Assembly (NCBI GenBank): GCA_031316115.1
Contig: JALDRC010000002.1
Span: forward strand, 248,001-312,000
Length of the DNA: 64,000 nucleotides
Source: Nitrososphaeraceae archaeon
GTDB lineage: Archaea > Thermoproteota > Nitrososphaeria > Nitrososphaerales > Nitrososphaeraceae
Direction of reading: 5' to 3'
Made by a program: the position numbers and the translations under genes. Numbering within the stretch: the first letter of the stretch is position 1; the number at the start of each line of letters is the position of its first letter. Positions 1 to 8,970 of this stretch are shown one piece after another. The notes beneath the pieces were generated by a model. It was not told the origin of the DNA. It did no database searches and worked only from the letters and a program-made list of their open reading frames with translations.

Positions 1-66
1 TGGATCACCTGGTCCTGATCCGCAAATAAAGACAGTCCCTTTAGTTAACTTTTTTGTTCCACTCAA
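1..66 (-). CDS. cobA: Uroporphyrinogen-III C-methyltransferase, N-terminal fragment (runs off window)
   Basis: Only the first 22 codons are present, from a TTG at 64-66 to the window edge. They read MSGTKKLTKGTVFICGSGPG followed by DP. The GxGPGDP loop is the SAM-binding signature at the N terminus of uroporphyrinogen-III C-methyltransferases (SUMT), which make precorrin-2 for siroheme and cobalamin. The frame overlaps the 3' end of hemC by 26 bp and is the last visible gene of the tetrapyrrole operon, which fits this role. The TTG start is inferred from the overlap; a start outside this stretch is unlikely because the motif normally lies within about 20 residues of the N terminus. Confidence 0.75.
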   Translation of the reverse strand, partial: MSGTKKLTKGTVFICGSGPGDP

Positions 67-997
67 TTACAGCTTGATCCCATCCTTGTGCTAGTTTAAT
101 TGCTCCCTTTTTTACAAAGTATTTTGCAGCCCTTGTACCCAAACTTTTTGGTGAATTATATTTACCATCAAAATTAAAAAATAATTGAGTAGATCCATCT
201 GCGGAAAACACTTTTGCAAAAAATTTTATGTTATTATTTTGTTTTGAAGAGATAGCATATGCACCTATAGGAAATCTACAACCTCCGCCTATTTTTGAAA
301 TAAACATTCTTTCTACCTCTATTGATTTACGAGATGGTTCATGTTCAAGTACGCTCAAAAATTTAATTAAATTCTTATTAGTTTTCTTACATACAATTGC
401 TAGTGCACCTTGTCCTGGAGCTGGTAAAAATTCATTCAGACCAAGTACTTGACTAACAACATCTGTTTTTGCTAATCTTTTCAATCCTGCTTCTGCAAGG
501 ATAATTGCATCATATTCTCCTTTAGAAATTTTTTCTATTCTTGTGTCGATATTTCCTCTGATTGGTTTGACTTTCAAGTCCTTCCTAAGAAGAACTAGTT
601 GTATTGCTCGGCGAAGACTACTAGTCCCTACTACAGATCCTTGAGGAAGGTTATTTAACTTCATTTTTTTTTTACTTATCAATACATCTTTTATAGACTC
701 TCGTTTTGGAATAGTTGAAATTGTAAGGTTTGTATGAATATTTGTAGGAACATCCTTGATACTATGAATAGCAAAATCTACTTTATTATTTAGAACAGAT
801 TCATCTAGTTCCTTTTCAAATATTCCTTTTCGGTCCATTGAAAATAAAGGGTGTTGTTTATCTAAATCTCCACTAGTTACAATTTTTACAATTTCATATT
901 TGACATCTGGATAAAATTTTGATAATTGATCTAAAATTATTTGTGTCTGCGCAATAGCCAATCTACTACCACGAGTTCCTACTTTAATTAATTTCAT
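41..997 (-). CDS. hemC: Porphobilinogen deaminase (hydroxymethylbilane synthase)
   Basis: Joins four porphobilinogens into hydroxymethylbilane in the cytosol. The 318-residue length is typical. Visible signatures are the N-terminal VGTRGSRLAIAQ, the HSIKDVP segment with the catalytic aspartate near residue 82, the APGQGALA motif near 193-200, and GGGCRFPIG, where Cys240 should carry the dipyrromethane cofactor. It overlaps hemL by 4 bp, which suggests translational coupling, and its own 3' end is overlapped by the SUMT start. A separate uroporphyrinogen-III synthase is not visible here and could lie beyond the left edge. Confidence 0.97.
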   Translation of the reverse strand: MKLIKVGTRGSRLAIAQTQIILDQLSKFYPDVKYEIVKIVTSGDLDKQHPLFSMDRKGIFEKELDESVLNNKVDFAIHSIKDVPTNIHTNLTISTIPKRESIKDVLISKKKMKLNNLPQGSVVGTSSLRRAIQLVLLRKDLKVKPIRGNIDTRIEKISKGEYDAIILAEAGLKRLAKTDVVSQVLGLNEFLPAPGQGALAIVCKKTNKNLIKFLSVLEHEPSRKSIEVERMFISKIGGGCRFPIGAYAISSKQNNNIKFFAKVFSADGSTQLFFNFDGKYNSPKSLGTRAAKYFVKKGAIKLAQGWDQAVIEWNKKVN

Positions 998-2280
998 TTT
1001 TCCTTCATAATTTTTATCAACGAATCTGAATAAACCTCAATAGTTCTTTCGATATTTTCATCAGTGTGAGAATATGAAATAAAGCAAGATTCAAACTGAG
1101 AAGGAGGTATAAATATATTAGAATTTAGAAGATTCAAGAAAAGTTGATCAAATTTTTTTTGATCGGAATTTCTTACATCTAATGGAGAATTTATTCTTTC
1201 ACTACTAAAAAATATTTGAAATAATGAACCTATAGAATTTATAGTAAATAATTGATTAAATTTAGATACATTATCTTTTATCCCGGTAACTAGGGTATCA
1301 CACAATCGCGCTAATTTTGGATAAATTATATTTTGTTTGGTTTTAAGTGTGTCTATTGTAGCTATAGCTGCAGAAACAGAAACAGGATTCCCAGCATACG
1401 TACTGGCCTGATAAACATGTCCTACTGGAGATAATAAATCCATGATTTCATCTTTGCCACAAATCGCAGCAACAGGAAATCCATTTCCCATGGCTTTAGA
1501 AAATGTAGCCAGATCTGGTTTTATACCAAAGAACTCACTTCCACCTCCCAAAGACAACCTAAATCCTGTTATTACTTCATCAAAAATTAAAACTATATTG
1601 TGTTGTTTGGTTATTTGTCTGATACGATTCAAATAATCTTTTTCAGGCAAAATTAGACCATAGTTTCCCAGAACAGGTTCTATTATTAGGCAGCTAATGT
1701 CATTTCCTTCCCTTTTAATAGCGTTTTCGAGATCTTCTAAATCATTATATTTTACCACTACAGTCTGTCGCGAAATTTCATCCAATGATCCTTCTGATGA
1801 AGGAATATATGCTGAACCGGAACCTGCCTTTACTAGAACATAATCATAGGCACCGTGATAACCCCCGTCGAATTTTATTATTTTTTTCTTCTTCGTATAT
1901 GCCCTAGAAAGTCTAATTGCTGTCATTGTTGCTTCAGATCCAGTGTTTACAATCCTCACTTTTTCAGCACAGGGAATAATCTGAGTCAAGATTTCTGCCA
2001 GATGTACTTCTCGTTCTGTTGGAATACAAAACATAGTACCTTCATCTAAACAATTTTGAATAACATTGACTATATCAGAATAAGAGTGTCCTAGAATAAG
2101 AGATCCGTAACCCATACAATAATCTAAAAGGGTTTCGTGGTCTACAGTTACTATACTACTTCCGTAGCCTGACTGAATAAAGAAAGGAAATGGTTTGTAA
2201 AACCTCACAGGACTATTTACACCCCCTGGAATTACCTTTACAGATTTGTTAAATAGGTCACTAGAATTATCTAATTTCAA
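994..2280 (-). CDS. hemL: Glutamate-1-semialdehyde 2,1-aminomutase
   Basis: A PLP enzyme converting glutamate-1-semialdehyde to 5-aminolevulinate, second step of the C5 tetrapyrrole route. The 428 residues match family length. The N terminus has the VIPGGVNSPVR signature; FDEVITGFR (Asp234) holds the PLP-ring aspartate; Lys262 in TFSKAMGNGFP is the expected Schiff-base lysine. It lies 17 bp downstream of hemB and overlaps hemC by 4 bp, inside the operon that starts with precorrin-2 dehydrogenase and hemA. Class-III aminotransferases of other function lack the GGVNSPVR start, so the assignment is firm. Confidence 0.97.
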   Translation of the reverse strand: MKLDNSSDLFNKSVKVIPGGVNSPVRFYKPFPFFIQSGYGSSIVTVDHETLLDYCMGYGSLILGHSYSDIVNVIQNCLDEGTMFCIPTEREVHLAEILTQIIPCAEKVRIVNTGSEATMTAIRLSRAYTKKKKIIKFDGGYHGAYDYVLVKAGSGSAYIPSSEGSLDEISRQTVVVKYNDLEDLENAIKREGNDISCLIIEPVLGNYGLILPEKDYLNRIRQITKQHNIVLIFDEVITGFRLSLGGGSEFFGIKPDLATFSKAMGNGFPVAAICGKDEIMDLLSPVGHVYQASTYAGNPVSVSAAIATIDTLKTKQNIIYPKLARLCDTLVTGIKDNVSKFNQLFTINSIGSLFQIFFSSERINSPLDVRNSDQKKFDQLFLNLLNSNIFIPPSQFESCFISYSHTDENIERTIEVYSDSLIKIMKEK

Positions 2281-2297
2281 TCAATATTTAATTTGAT

Positions 2298-3338
2298 TTA
2301 ATTCTCCTTATAAAATAACTCATTTTTAAGTAAACTCGCAATTTTTTTGGCATAATAGGTGATAATCATATCTGCGCCTGCTCTTTTAATTGAAGTTAGA
2401 AATTCTACCATAACTTCAGTTTCATTTATCCAGCCTTGTTCAGAAGCTGCCTTGATTAAAGCATATTCTCCTGAAACACTATATGCACATATAGGAAGCC
2501 TAATGAAATCCCGTACTTGATTAATTAAGTCCAAATATGGAATAGCAGGTTTAATCATAATCATATCTGCACCTTCACTAATATCTGAATCAATCTCGCG
2601 GATTGCTTCATTAATATTAGTAAATGGCATTTGATATGTTTTCCTGTCTCCGAACTTTGGAGTAGAATCTGCAAAATCTCTGAAAGGATTGTATAGCGGA
2701 GAAGCGAACTTTGCTGAGTAAGATAGTATTAAGGTATCAGAATATCCTTTAATATCAAGCCAATCTCTAATAAAGGAAATTTGACCATCCATCATGGCCG
2801 ATGGAGCTACTATATCTGCGCCAGCTAATGCATGGCTTTCAGCAATTTTTGATAATACGTGATTACTTAAATCATTGTCAATGATTTTATTTTTAACTAT
2901 TCCACAATGTCCATGGGTGGTATATTGACACATACATACGTCAGTTATTATTACTATTTTCTCGCCAAAATTACTGCGTATCTCCTTAATAGCTTTTTGA
3001 ACTATTCCTTTTTGACTATATGCAGACGATGCATATTCATCTTTCTGAGAGGAAACTCCAAACAAAATTATCGATTTTAAACCTGTTTGTAAAAGTGACT
3101 CGATTTCATTTATGATTCTCGATAGTGGTAATCTTTTAATCTCTTCCATTGTACCAATTTTCTTTGGTTCTCTTATCTGATCCTCTACAAATATTGGGTA
3201 AATAAAGTCGGATGGAAAAATTCTAGTTTCCTGGAATAGGTCTCGTATAGCCTGATTTTTTCTTAATCTACGCAGGCGTACATGAGGAAATCCAGAGCCA
3301 TAAGATATATCTTTCTTTGGTTTAATTTGAGGTTTCAT
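2298..3338 (-). CDS. hemB: Delta-aminolevulinic acid dehydratase (porphobilinogen synthase), operon copy
   Basis: Condenses two 5-aminolevulinates to porphobilinogen. 346 residues. The zinc-binding cysteine cluster is present in DVCMCQYTTHGHCG (Cys135, 137, 145), and both Schiff-base lysines are in place: Lys210 in SYSAKFASP and Lys263 in MIMIKPA. The start overlaps the end of hemA by 17 bp. It is one of two complete hemB genes in the window; the other, at 45.9-46.9 kb, stands outside the operon. The metal site is of the zinc-dependent type, not the Mg-type with aspartates. Confidence 0.97.
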   Translation of the reverse strand: MKPQIKPKKDISYGSGFPHVRLRRLRKNQAIRDLFQETRIFPSDFIYPIFVEDQIREPKKIGTMEEIKRLPLSRIINEIESLLQTGLKSIILFGVSSQKDEYASSAYSQKGIVQKAIKEIRSNFGEKIVIITDVCMCQYTTHGHCGIVKNKIIDNDLSNHVLSKIAESHALAGADIVAPSAMMDGQISFIRDWLDIKGYSDTLILSYSAKFASPLYNPFRDFADSTPKFGDRKTYQMPFTNINEAIREIDSDISEGADMIMIKPAIPYLDLINQVRDFIRLPICAYSVSGEYALIKAASEQGWINETEVMVEFLTSIKRAGADMIITYYAKKIASLLKNELFYKEN

Positions 3339-4635
3339 TATCGTAATTAAACAGTTTTGCAGCGATTCTCATAATTTCTTGGGCATCGTTATTTTCGCTT
3401 TGAATTTGGGCACGTAAATTATTCATAGGAGTTGAAATAATACCTTCTAAAAGTGCATGAGAAAATTGTTCGATAATTTTTATTTCGGTAGCATTAAGAT
3501 TTGATCCCAAAATCGACAAGGCTTTCTTCAGCTCTCTCTCCCTTATCTTATCTACATCTCGAAATACTGATACCACCACAGGATCTGCCTCCTTTTTCTT
3601 CAGTAAAGATTCAATGTTTTTTAGTTCATCTTCTATAATAAATTCTGCTGATTGAATTTCCTCAGTTCTATATTTGATATTTCTTTTTACGATATTCCCT
3701 ATTTGGTCCATATTAAATAAATCAATATTAGGTATTGTTGAGCAATTTTCATCTACTGTACGTGGATTAGATAAATCAAAAATCAACATTGGATCATTTC
3801 TTGATTCGGCGGCTTTTTTTATTCGATCATATGTTAGTAAATAATAAGGAGCGATAGTACTCACAAAAATCAGATCCATTTTTCCTAACGATGGAAGAAT
3901 ATCTTCAAAACGTATCGGATTTCCGCCCATAGCTTGTGCAAAAGATTTCGCCCTTTCGAAAGTCCTGCTAGTATTCATGTAGGAAATTCCTCTTTGTTTT
4001 AAAGCCTTTGCAATCAAACTAGCACCTTCTCCGGATCCTATTAATAAAATTTTTTTATTCTGTAGTTTTTCAAGATTTTCTTCGGCTAAGTTCACAGCAA
4101 CGGAACCAACAGAAACTCTTCCTTTATTTATTCCAGTAAGATATCTTACTTTACTTCCAACTTTGATGGACTTTTCAAAAATGGTTGAAAGGACATTACC
4201 AACATATCGATGGGATTTTGACAACTCGTATGTTCTTCTAACTTGCCCTAGAATTTGATCTTCCCCCAACACCAAAGAATCTAATCCTGATACTAACTTG
4301 AGAAGATGTCTAATTACATCTTCTCCTCTTTCTATAATTATTATTTCTGAAAATTTTTCTGTTGATAATCCTGAATGCTTTGCCCAAAAATTCACAATTT
4401 CTTCGATTTCAATATGTTTATCAGGGATTATAAAAATCTCCACTCTATTGCATGTTTGGAGAATCAAACATTCTTTAATATTGAAATTTTCTAGAAGGTA
4501 ATGATAAGTGGTAAATACATCTTTAAATGAAAATTTCTCGAGTAAATGTATAGGAGCTTTTTTGTAAGTAATACGAAAATTGATTATATCTACTAATTTA
4601 CTTACCAGTGTCATGTTTTTTTCGGATCGCTCCAT
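3322..4635 (-). CDS. hemA: Glutamyl-tRNA reductase
   Basis: NADPH-dependent reduction of glutamyl-tRNA(Glu) to glutamate-1-semialdehyde, the committed step of tetrapyrrole synthesis. 437 residues. The nucleophilic cysteine is Cys62 in LQTCNRVEI; then come SGLDSLVLGEDQILGQVR and a nucleotide-binding stretch at KILLIGSGEGASLIAKAL; the C-terminal helical dimerisation domain is present. The start overlaps precorrin-2 dehydrogenase by 25 bp and the end overlaps hemB by 17 bp, so the operon is very tightly packed. GluTR is a common point of heme feedback; nothing in the sequence shows which form applies here. Confidence 0.97.
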   Translation of the reverse strand: MERSEKNMTLVSKLVDIINFRITYKKAPIHLLEKFSFKDVFTTYHYLLENFNIKECLILQTCNRVEIFIIPDKHIEIEEIVNFWAKHSGLSTEKFSEIIIIERGEDVIRHLLKLVSGLDSLVLGEDQILGQVRRTYELSKSHRYVGNVLSTIFEKSIKVGSKVRYLTGINKGRVSVGSVAVNLAEENLEKLQNKKILLIGSGEGASLIAKALKQRGISYMNTSRTFERAKSFAQAMGGNPIRFEDILPSLGKMDLIFVSTIAPYYLLTYDRIKKAAESRNDPMLIFDLSNPRTVDENCSTIPNIDLFNMDQIGNIVKRNIKYRTEEIQSAEFIIEDELKNIESLLKKKEADPVVVSVFRDVDKIRERELKKALSILGSNLNATEIKIIEQFSHALLEGIISTPMNNLRAQIQSENNDAQEIMRIAAKLFNYDNETSN

Positions 4636-5282
4636 TTATTAAGTAATTCTAATGCAAATTTCTTTGCTTCCTCAGTTTTGTTATTTCTAATGAGCTCTTG
4701 AATGTCCTCATTTTTAATCAAAGAATATAAGAATTTCTTTCGTTCGCGTACTGTAGGTATTATAGGTCTGGCTTCTATCCTAGCAAATTCCTGTAGTCTA
4801 GTGTTATCTATGTCTGTTTGCTTAATTGTTCTTCTTAAAATACGTTCTGCCTTAATGCGAAGTTTTCTGGCCATTATAGGACTTTTGCCATATGTGGATA
4901 TCGCTACTTGCATAGTATTTTCAATATTGATAATAGAGGCATAGGAAAAATCACTAACTTCTGGATCATCAGCTGCGTATACGAAAGCTCTAAACATCTT
5001 ACCCTTTTCAACAATCTTTCGGTTTAGGATTTTATCATCAGTAGCAGCTAAAATAAGATATACATCATGATAACTATCTAAGATACTAGTATCGGTTATC
5101 CTTTGTTTTATCAATTCAATTTTACCATTTTCAAATAACTCACGTAAATTCGAGTTTAATTGTTCACAAATAACAGTTATTTTACAATTTTGACCTAATA
5201 AACCACGTACTTTTCTTGAACCCTCGGTTCCACCACCGATTACTAATACTTTTTTGCCAGTCAGGTTTAGGTCGACTATCAA
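4611..5282 (-). CDS. Precorrin-2 dehydrogenase / siroheme synthase N-terminal-type protein
   Basis: Likely oxidises precorrin-2 to sirohydrochlorin with NAD (Met8p/CysG N-terminal family). A Rossmann start, KKVLVIGGGTEGSRKV, occupies residues 10-25. A central segment near residue 120-135 (ISTYGKSPIMARKLR) matches the family's conserved ST.GKSP.la.klR region. 223 residues, so it is the stand-alone dehydrogenase form without a methyltransferase domain; the methyltransferase is the separate gene at the left edge. First gene of the operon; translation starts at a TTG. In archaea such proteins may also take part in the alternative heme route; that is not resolved here. Confidence 0.9.
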   Translation of the reverse strand: MIVDLNLTGKKVLVIGGGTEGSRKVRGLLGQNCKITVICEQLNSNLRELFENGKIELIKQRITDTSILDSYHDVYLILAATDDKILNRKIVEKGKMFRAFVYAADDPEVSDFSYASIINIENTMQVAISTYGKSPIMARKLRIKAERILRRTIKQTDIDNTRLQEFARIEARPIIPTVRERKKFLYSLIKNEDIQELIRNNKTEEAKKFALELLNKWSDPKKT

Positions 5283-5319
5283 TTATTACACCGGGTAGAA
5301 AAAACAATATTGATTACAA

Positions 5320-5328
5320 TATTTAAAT
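5320..5328 (-). promoter_or_regulatory. TATA box of the tetrapyrrole operon
   Basis: On the minus strand this reads ATTTAAATA, 38-46 nt upstream of the TTG start of precorrin-2 dehydrogenase. This predicts a transcript with a leader of roughly 10-17 nt. It is the only good TATA-like element ahead of the six-gene run. Confidence 0.5.
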
Positions 5329-5422
5329 TATTTCAACAAAAGATAGAAACAGAAAAATTATTAATCCAAAGAATAAAGAATATTTGTTATAATACATATA
5401 ATAATTCAAAAAATGATTACAG

Positions 5423-6400
5423 TTGATAAAAATAATTCAAAATAAAAATTTGAACCTTGATTCTATTGAGGAAATTGGTCCTGCCACAAAGGTAAATCTT
5501 ACAAATGCCGGAGTAGGATCTGTGAAAGATCTCGTTGTAAGAGGACCTTATAATATTTCTGAGATAACCGGATTAAGTATCGAAAAAGCAGTTGAACTCT
5601 GTAATAAAGCACGTATAAAGCTAGAAGAATTAGGAGCTTTAGAGAAATCCTTTATCACTGCAACGGAATTATATAATAAAAGACAGAGTATTGCCAGAAT
5701 TTCAACAGGTTCAAGATGTTTAGATGAGTTATTAGGAGGAGGGATAGAAACTGGATCCATCACAGAAATATATGGTGAATTCGGTTCTGGAAAGACTCAG
5801 ATATGTCATACAACTGCAATTTTAGTTCAACAAAGCAAGAAAGATGGAGGACTAGAAGGAAAAGCAATTTATGTGGACACTGAAAATACCTTCAGACCTG
5901 AGAGAATTGTATCGATATCAAAAGCTAGGAATATCGAATATATAAATTCCTTAGAAAATATAATTGTAGCAAAAGTCTTCAATAGCTCTCATCAAGAACT
6001 TGTTATCCAGGAACTTGGGAAAATAATAGAAAATAACAATATAAAATTAGTACTTCTAGATTCAGCTATTTCTCATTTCAGGGCTGAGTTTTTAGGCCGA
6101 GGAACGCTTTCCGAACGCCAACAAAGATTAAACAAATTAATGCACATGCTTATACGAATTGCAGAGATATACAATATTGCTATTATAATAACAAATCAAA
6201 TTCAATCCACTCCAGATATAGTGTTTGGTGATCCTTATCGACCAACAGGGGGAAATGTAATTGCTCATGCCAGTACATATAGAGTATATCTTAAAAAAGC
6301 TGGTAAAAATAGAATAGCAAGGATCGTAGATAGTCCTTATCATGCAGAAATAGAGGCTCTTTTTTCATTAGGTGAAAAAGGAATAACTGATCCTATATGA
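5423..6400 (+). CDS. radA: DNA repair and recombination protein RadA
   Basis: Archaeal RecA/Rad51 recombinase that forms filaments on single-stranded DNA and drives strand exchange. 325 residues. The N-terminal helix-hairpin-helix is at IEEIGPATKVNLTNAG (15-30), Walker A GEFGSGKT at 118-125, and Walker B around KLVLLDSAISHFRAEF; TPDIVFGDPYRPTGGN is the L2-type region. The TTG at 5423 is the first possible in-frame start, because an in-frame stop lies three codons upstream. An ATG at 5413 opens an out-of-frame 10-codon ORF across this start. Divergent from the tetrapyrrole operon. Confidence 0.96.
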   Translation: MIKIIQNKNLNLDSIEEIGPATKVNLTNAGVGSVKDLVVRGPYNISEITGLSIEKAVELCNKARIKLEELGALEKSFITATELYNKRQSIARISTGSRCLDELLGGGIETGSITEIYGEFGSGKTQICHTTAILVQQSKKDGGLEGKAIYVDTENTFRPERIVSISKARNIEYINSLENIIVAKVFNSSHQELVIQELGKIIENNNIKLVLLDSAISHFRAEFLGRGTLSERQQRLNKLMHMLIRIAEIYNIAIIITNQIQSTPDIVFGDPYRPTGGNVIAHASTYRVYLKKAGKNRIARIVDSPYHAEIEALFSLGEKGITDPI

Positions 6401-6445
6401 AAAATAATAGTTAATGTTAAATTATGGAATTAATTTAAAAACTTT

Positions 6446-6727
6446 ATGCCACGTTCACATGGAAGTAAAAGAAAATCAAGATCTGTTTTAACAAAAAATA
6501 ACATACTGCGAGGTATTTCTTATTTATTAATAAATTATAGCGTTGGGGATAAAGTCATAATACATATAGATCCTAGTGAACATAAAACGATGCCTCATAG
6601 AAGGTTTAATGGAAAAATCGGAAGCATTTTAGAAATTGGTAAAAGAATAATAAAAGTTTCGGTTGTAATAGGTAACAAAGAAAAAATTCTGCACACCAAA
6701 AGAAATCATATTAAATTACTAAAATAG
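6446..6727 (+). CDS. rpl21e: 50S ribosomal protein L21e
   Basis: Large-subunit protein shared by archaea and eukaryotes. 93 residues. Starts MPRSHGSKRKSRSVLTKN; the SH3-like core includes VGDKVIIHIDPSEHKTMPHRRFNGKIG split over residues 32-58, followed by a KVSVVIGNKEKILHTKRNHIKLL tail, all diagnostic of L21e. It precedes rpoF by 13 bp, a gene pair conserved across archaea. Confidence 0.96.
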   Translation: MPRSHGSKRKSRSVLTKNNILRGISYLLINYSVGDKVIIHIDPSEHKTMPHRRFNGKIGSILEIGKRIIKVSVVIGNKEKILHTKRNHIKLLK

Positions 6728-6740
6728 AGATGAAATTTAT

Positions 6741-7073
6741 TTGGAAATCTTAAAAAAAGAAGTAATTTCTATAAGCGAAGTAAAGAAAATTCTCGAAAAT
6801 ACAGAATTAGAGAAGATGGATCAGATTCAAAGATGGACTTTTGATTATGTGAATAAATTTGCAAAAACATCCCCTGACATGTCTAGGTCTATTATTAAAG
6901 AATTGGTAGAGAAATGCGATTTAAAAGAAGAAGAGGCTGTAGAAATAACCAATTCTATGCCGACTTCTATTGAAGAATTGAGATCTTTTACATTCGGATG
7001 GAAAAAACTTATTTTGACTGATACTTTGAACAAAATGTTAGAAATAATTAATAAAGATAAGCAAGATAGTTAG
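6741..7073 (+). CDS. rpoF: DNA-directed RNA polymerase subunit F (Rpb4 homologue)
   Basis: Forms the stalk of archaeal RNA polymerase together with RpoE (Rpb7), whose gene is at 23.0 kb. 110 residues, mainly helical, with the family hallmarks ISEVKKILE near the N terminus and an HRDC-like C-terminal half (TSIEELRSFTFGWKK). Translation starts at a TTG 13 bp after rpl21e. Position between L21e and a DUF655 gene is the standard archaeal arrangement and supports the call. Confidence 0.93.
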   Translation: MEILKKEVISISEVKKILENTELEKMDQIQRWTFDYVNKFAKTSPDMSRSIIKELVEKCDLKEEEAVEITNSMPTSIEELRSFTFGWKKLILTDTLNKMLEIINKDKQDS

Positions 7074-7090
7074 GCACAGGATGATTAATA

Positions 7091-7705
7091 GTGTCAGAGC
7101 CAAACTATTATCATAGGTCTAGATCTAATGAGTTTGGCAATGTTGATGGACTTCATTTTCACCGAAAATATGAGGAATTTGCGTATATTATAGATTTCAC
7201 AATAAGTGGGAAATCATTCACAGTAAAAAAAAGAGAAGGGGTAATTATACAGGCTGTAGGTGAAGAAAGACTAACGCTATTAGAACTATTAGGCGATCCG
7301 ACTAAAAGATTTGATATAGGGGAACGAGTATACATTGGAAGAGATGGAAGAGAAAAAATAATTAGTGTTTTAGGAAGGCTTAATTTTAAAGATATCACTC
7401 AAACCTCAAAAAATGAAATTCCATTAGTTATTGAAAAAATAATAGTTACCAATGAAAAGAGATTTGTAGATTATATGAATAGTGCTCAACCAATTACTCC
7501 AAGAATACATGCTTTGGAGTTAATTCCTGGGATAGGAAAGACATATACAAAAAGCATAATCATTGAAAGAGAGAAAAAAAAATTTGACAGTTTCAAGGAT
7601 TTACAGGAAAGGACTGGGATAAAAGAATTACAAAAGCTTATTGCCAAAAGAATAGTAGATGAAATTTCAGGTGAAGCTAGAATGAATCTCTTTGTGAGAA
7701 AATGA
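7091..7705 (+). CDS. DUF655 nucleic-acid-binding protein
   Basis: Conserved archaeal protein of unknown detailed role. 204 residues. The first two thirds are a beta-rich OB-like region (EFAYIIDFTISG to VLGRLNFKD); the C terminus has a helix-hairpin-helix pair around LELIPGIGKTYTKSIIIERE, typical of DNA/RNA backbone binding. Starts at GTG and overlaps the following rsmA by 4 bp, suggesting coupled translation. Location between RNA polymerase subunit F and the rRNA dimethylase argues for a link to transcription or ribosome assembly; this is inference from context. Confidence 0.85.
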   Translation: MSEPNYYHRSRSNEFGNVDGLHFHRKYEEFAYIIDFTISGKSFTVKKREGVIIQAVGEERLTLLELLGDPTKRFDIGERVYIGRDGREKIISVLGRLNFKDITQTSKNEIPLVIEKIIVTNEKRFVDYMNSAQPITPRIHALELIPGIGKTYTKSIIIEREKKKFDSFKDLQERTGIKELQKLIAKRIVDEISGEARMNLFVRK

Positions 7706-8424
7706 ATTATGTCAAATCTTTAGGTCAGCACCATTTAATAGATAAAAGAATCATAACAAAAATCATAGATTATGCTAACATAAATTCAAATGAACGCATA
7801 TGTGAGATGGGACCTGGTAAAGGGGAAATTACATTCGATCTTTGTAAAAAAGGTAAACATGTACAATCATTTGAAATAGATAATCGATTGTACCGAAAAT
7901 TGCTGATAAAAAGCATATGTTATGAAAATTTAGAACTAATAAACCATGATATTCTAAAATACAATAAACCTATGGATTTTGATATTTTTATTTCAAATAT
8001 CCCATATTCCAGAAGTAGAGATATTTTCTCTTGGTTAGCAACTCAAAAATTTAATCGTGCCATAATACTAGTTCAAAGAGAATTTGCTGACAAAATTCAA
8101 TCAAAACCTACAAGTAGAAATTATCGAGCAATTTCAGCAATAACTCAGTATTGTTTTGATATCCAACAGATTCTTTCTGTAGCTAAAACATGCTTTAATC
8201 CGCAACCTTCTGTAGAATCTATAGTGATAAAATTAAATACAAAAGGCGATCCTATTTCAAAAGAATTAATCGCTGCTATACATTATATTTTTTCTTTTAG
8301 AAATAAAAGAGTAAGAAAAATTCAAAAAAAAAAGTTAGATTTTAATTTTGAGAATACAAAAATAAAGGATCTTGAACCTAAAAACATAATACTATTAGCC
8401 AAAACGCTAACTGGGCAAATGTAG
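7702..8424 (+). CDS. rsmA: 16S rRNA dimethyladenosine transferase (KsgA/Dim1)
   Basis: Dimethylates the two adjacent adenosines in the 3'-terminal hairpin of 16S rRNA, a late step of small-subunit assembly. 240 residues. Begins with the family LGQHHLIDKRII segment; the SAM loop is CEMGPGKGEIT; the catalytic NIPYSRSRDI matches the N(L/I)PY motif; the C-terminal small domain includes PQPSVES. Slightly shorter than bacterial KsgA, as usual in archaea. Confidence 0.95.
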   Translation: MNYVKSLGQHHLIDKRIITKIIDYANINSNERICEMGPGKGEITFDLCKKGKHVQSFEIDNRLYRKLLIKSICYENLELINHDILKYNKPMDFDIFISNIPYSRSRDIFSWLATQKFNRAIILVQREFADKIQSKPTSRNYRAISAITQYCFDIQQILSVAKTCFNPQPSVESIVIKLNTKGDPISKELIAAIHYIFSFRNKRVRKIQKKKLDFNFENTKIKDLEPKNIILLAKTLTGQM

Positions 8425-8430
8425 AATTCC

Positions 8431-8958
8431 ATGTATGACCAGTGTGAGGACACATTATTATTAATAGATTCGATTAGCGAATATTCTGGTTCATCTGTTT
8501 TGGAAATAGGTGTTGGTTCAGGAGGAATTTGTCGTAAATTAATAGAAAATTTTAGTTTTGTGGTCGGTACGGATGTTGAAATAGAATCTATAAAATCTTG
8601 TAAAAAAAACATATCCAAAATACACTGGATATGTTGTGATGTAGTTTCGGCAATATGTGGAAAATTTGATTTAATTGTCAGTAATCCACCATATCTTCCT
8701 AATGAGGATATATATGATATTCAAGATAGAACTATTTATGGGGGAAAAGAAGGGATTGAATTAACTTGCCGTTTTATAGAAGATTCAATACCCCTCCTGA
8801 AAATGAATGGTAAAATAATTATAGTATGTTCCTCACTGGCTAATTTAGAATCTCTTGAAAATTTCATTTCTTATAAAAATTTAGAGAAAAAAATAATCAA
8901 TACAAAAAAAATATTTTTTGAAACTCTTTATGTATACGAACTCAAATTTAAATCATGA
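8431..8958 (+). CDS. HemK2/Mtq2-type protein-glutamine methyltransferase
   Basis: SAM-dependent methyltransferase of the HemK2/PrmC class. Known members modify the glutamine of the GGQ motif in translation release factor aRF1. 175 residues. SAM loop VLEIGVGSGGICRKL near residue 25; catalytic VSNPPYLP motif near 86-93. It lacks the N-terminal domain of bacterial PrmC, which fits the archaeal/eukaryotic Mtq2 form. Lies 6 bp after rsmA and ends the five-gene run that began with rpl21e. The substrate is inferred from the family. Confidence 0.87.
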   Translation: MYDQCEDTLLLIDSISEYSGSSVLEIGVGSGGICRKLIENFSFVVGTDVEIESIKSCKKNISKIHWICCDVVSAICGKFDLIVSNPPYLPNEDIYDIQDRTIYGGKEGIELTCRFIEDSIPLLKMNGKIIIVCSSLANLESLENFISYKNLEKKIINTKKIFFETLYVYELKFKS

Positions 8959-8970
8959 AAAAATTCTTAT

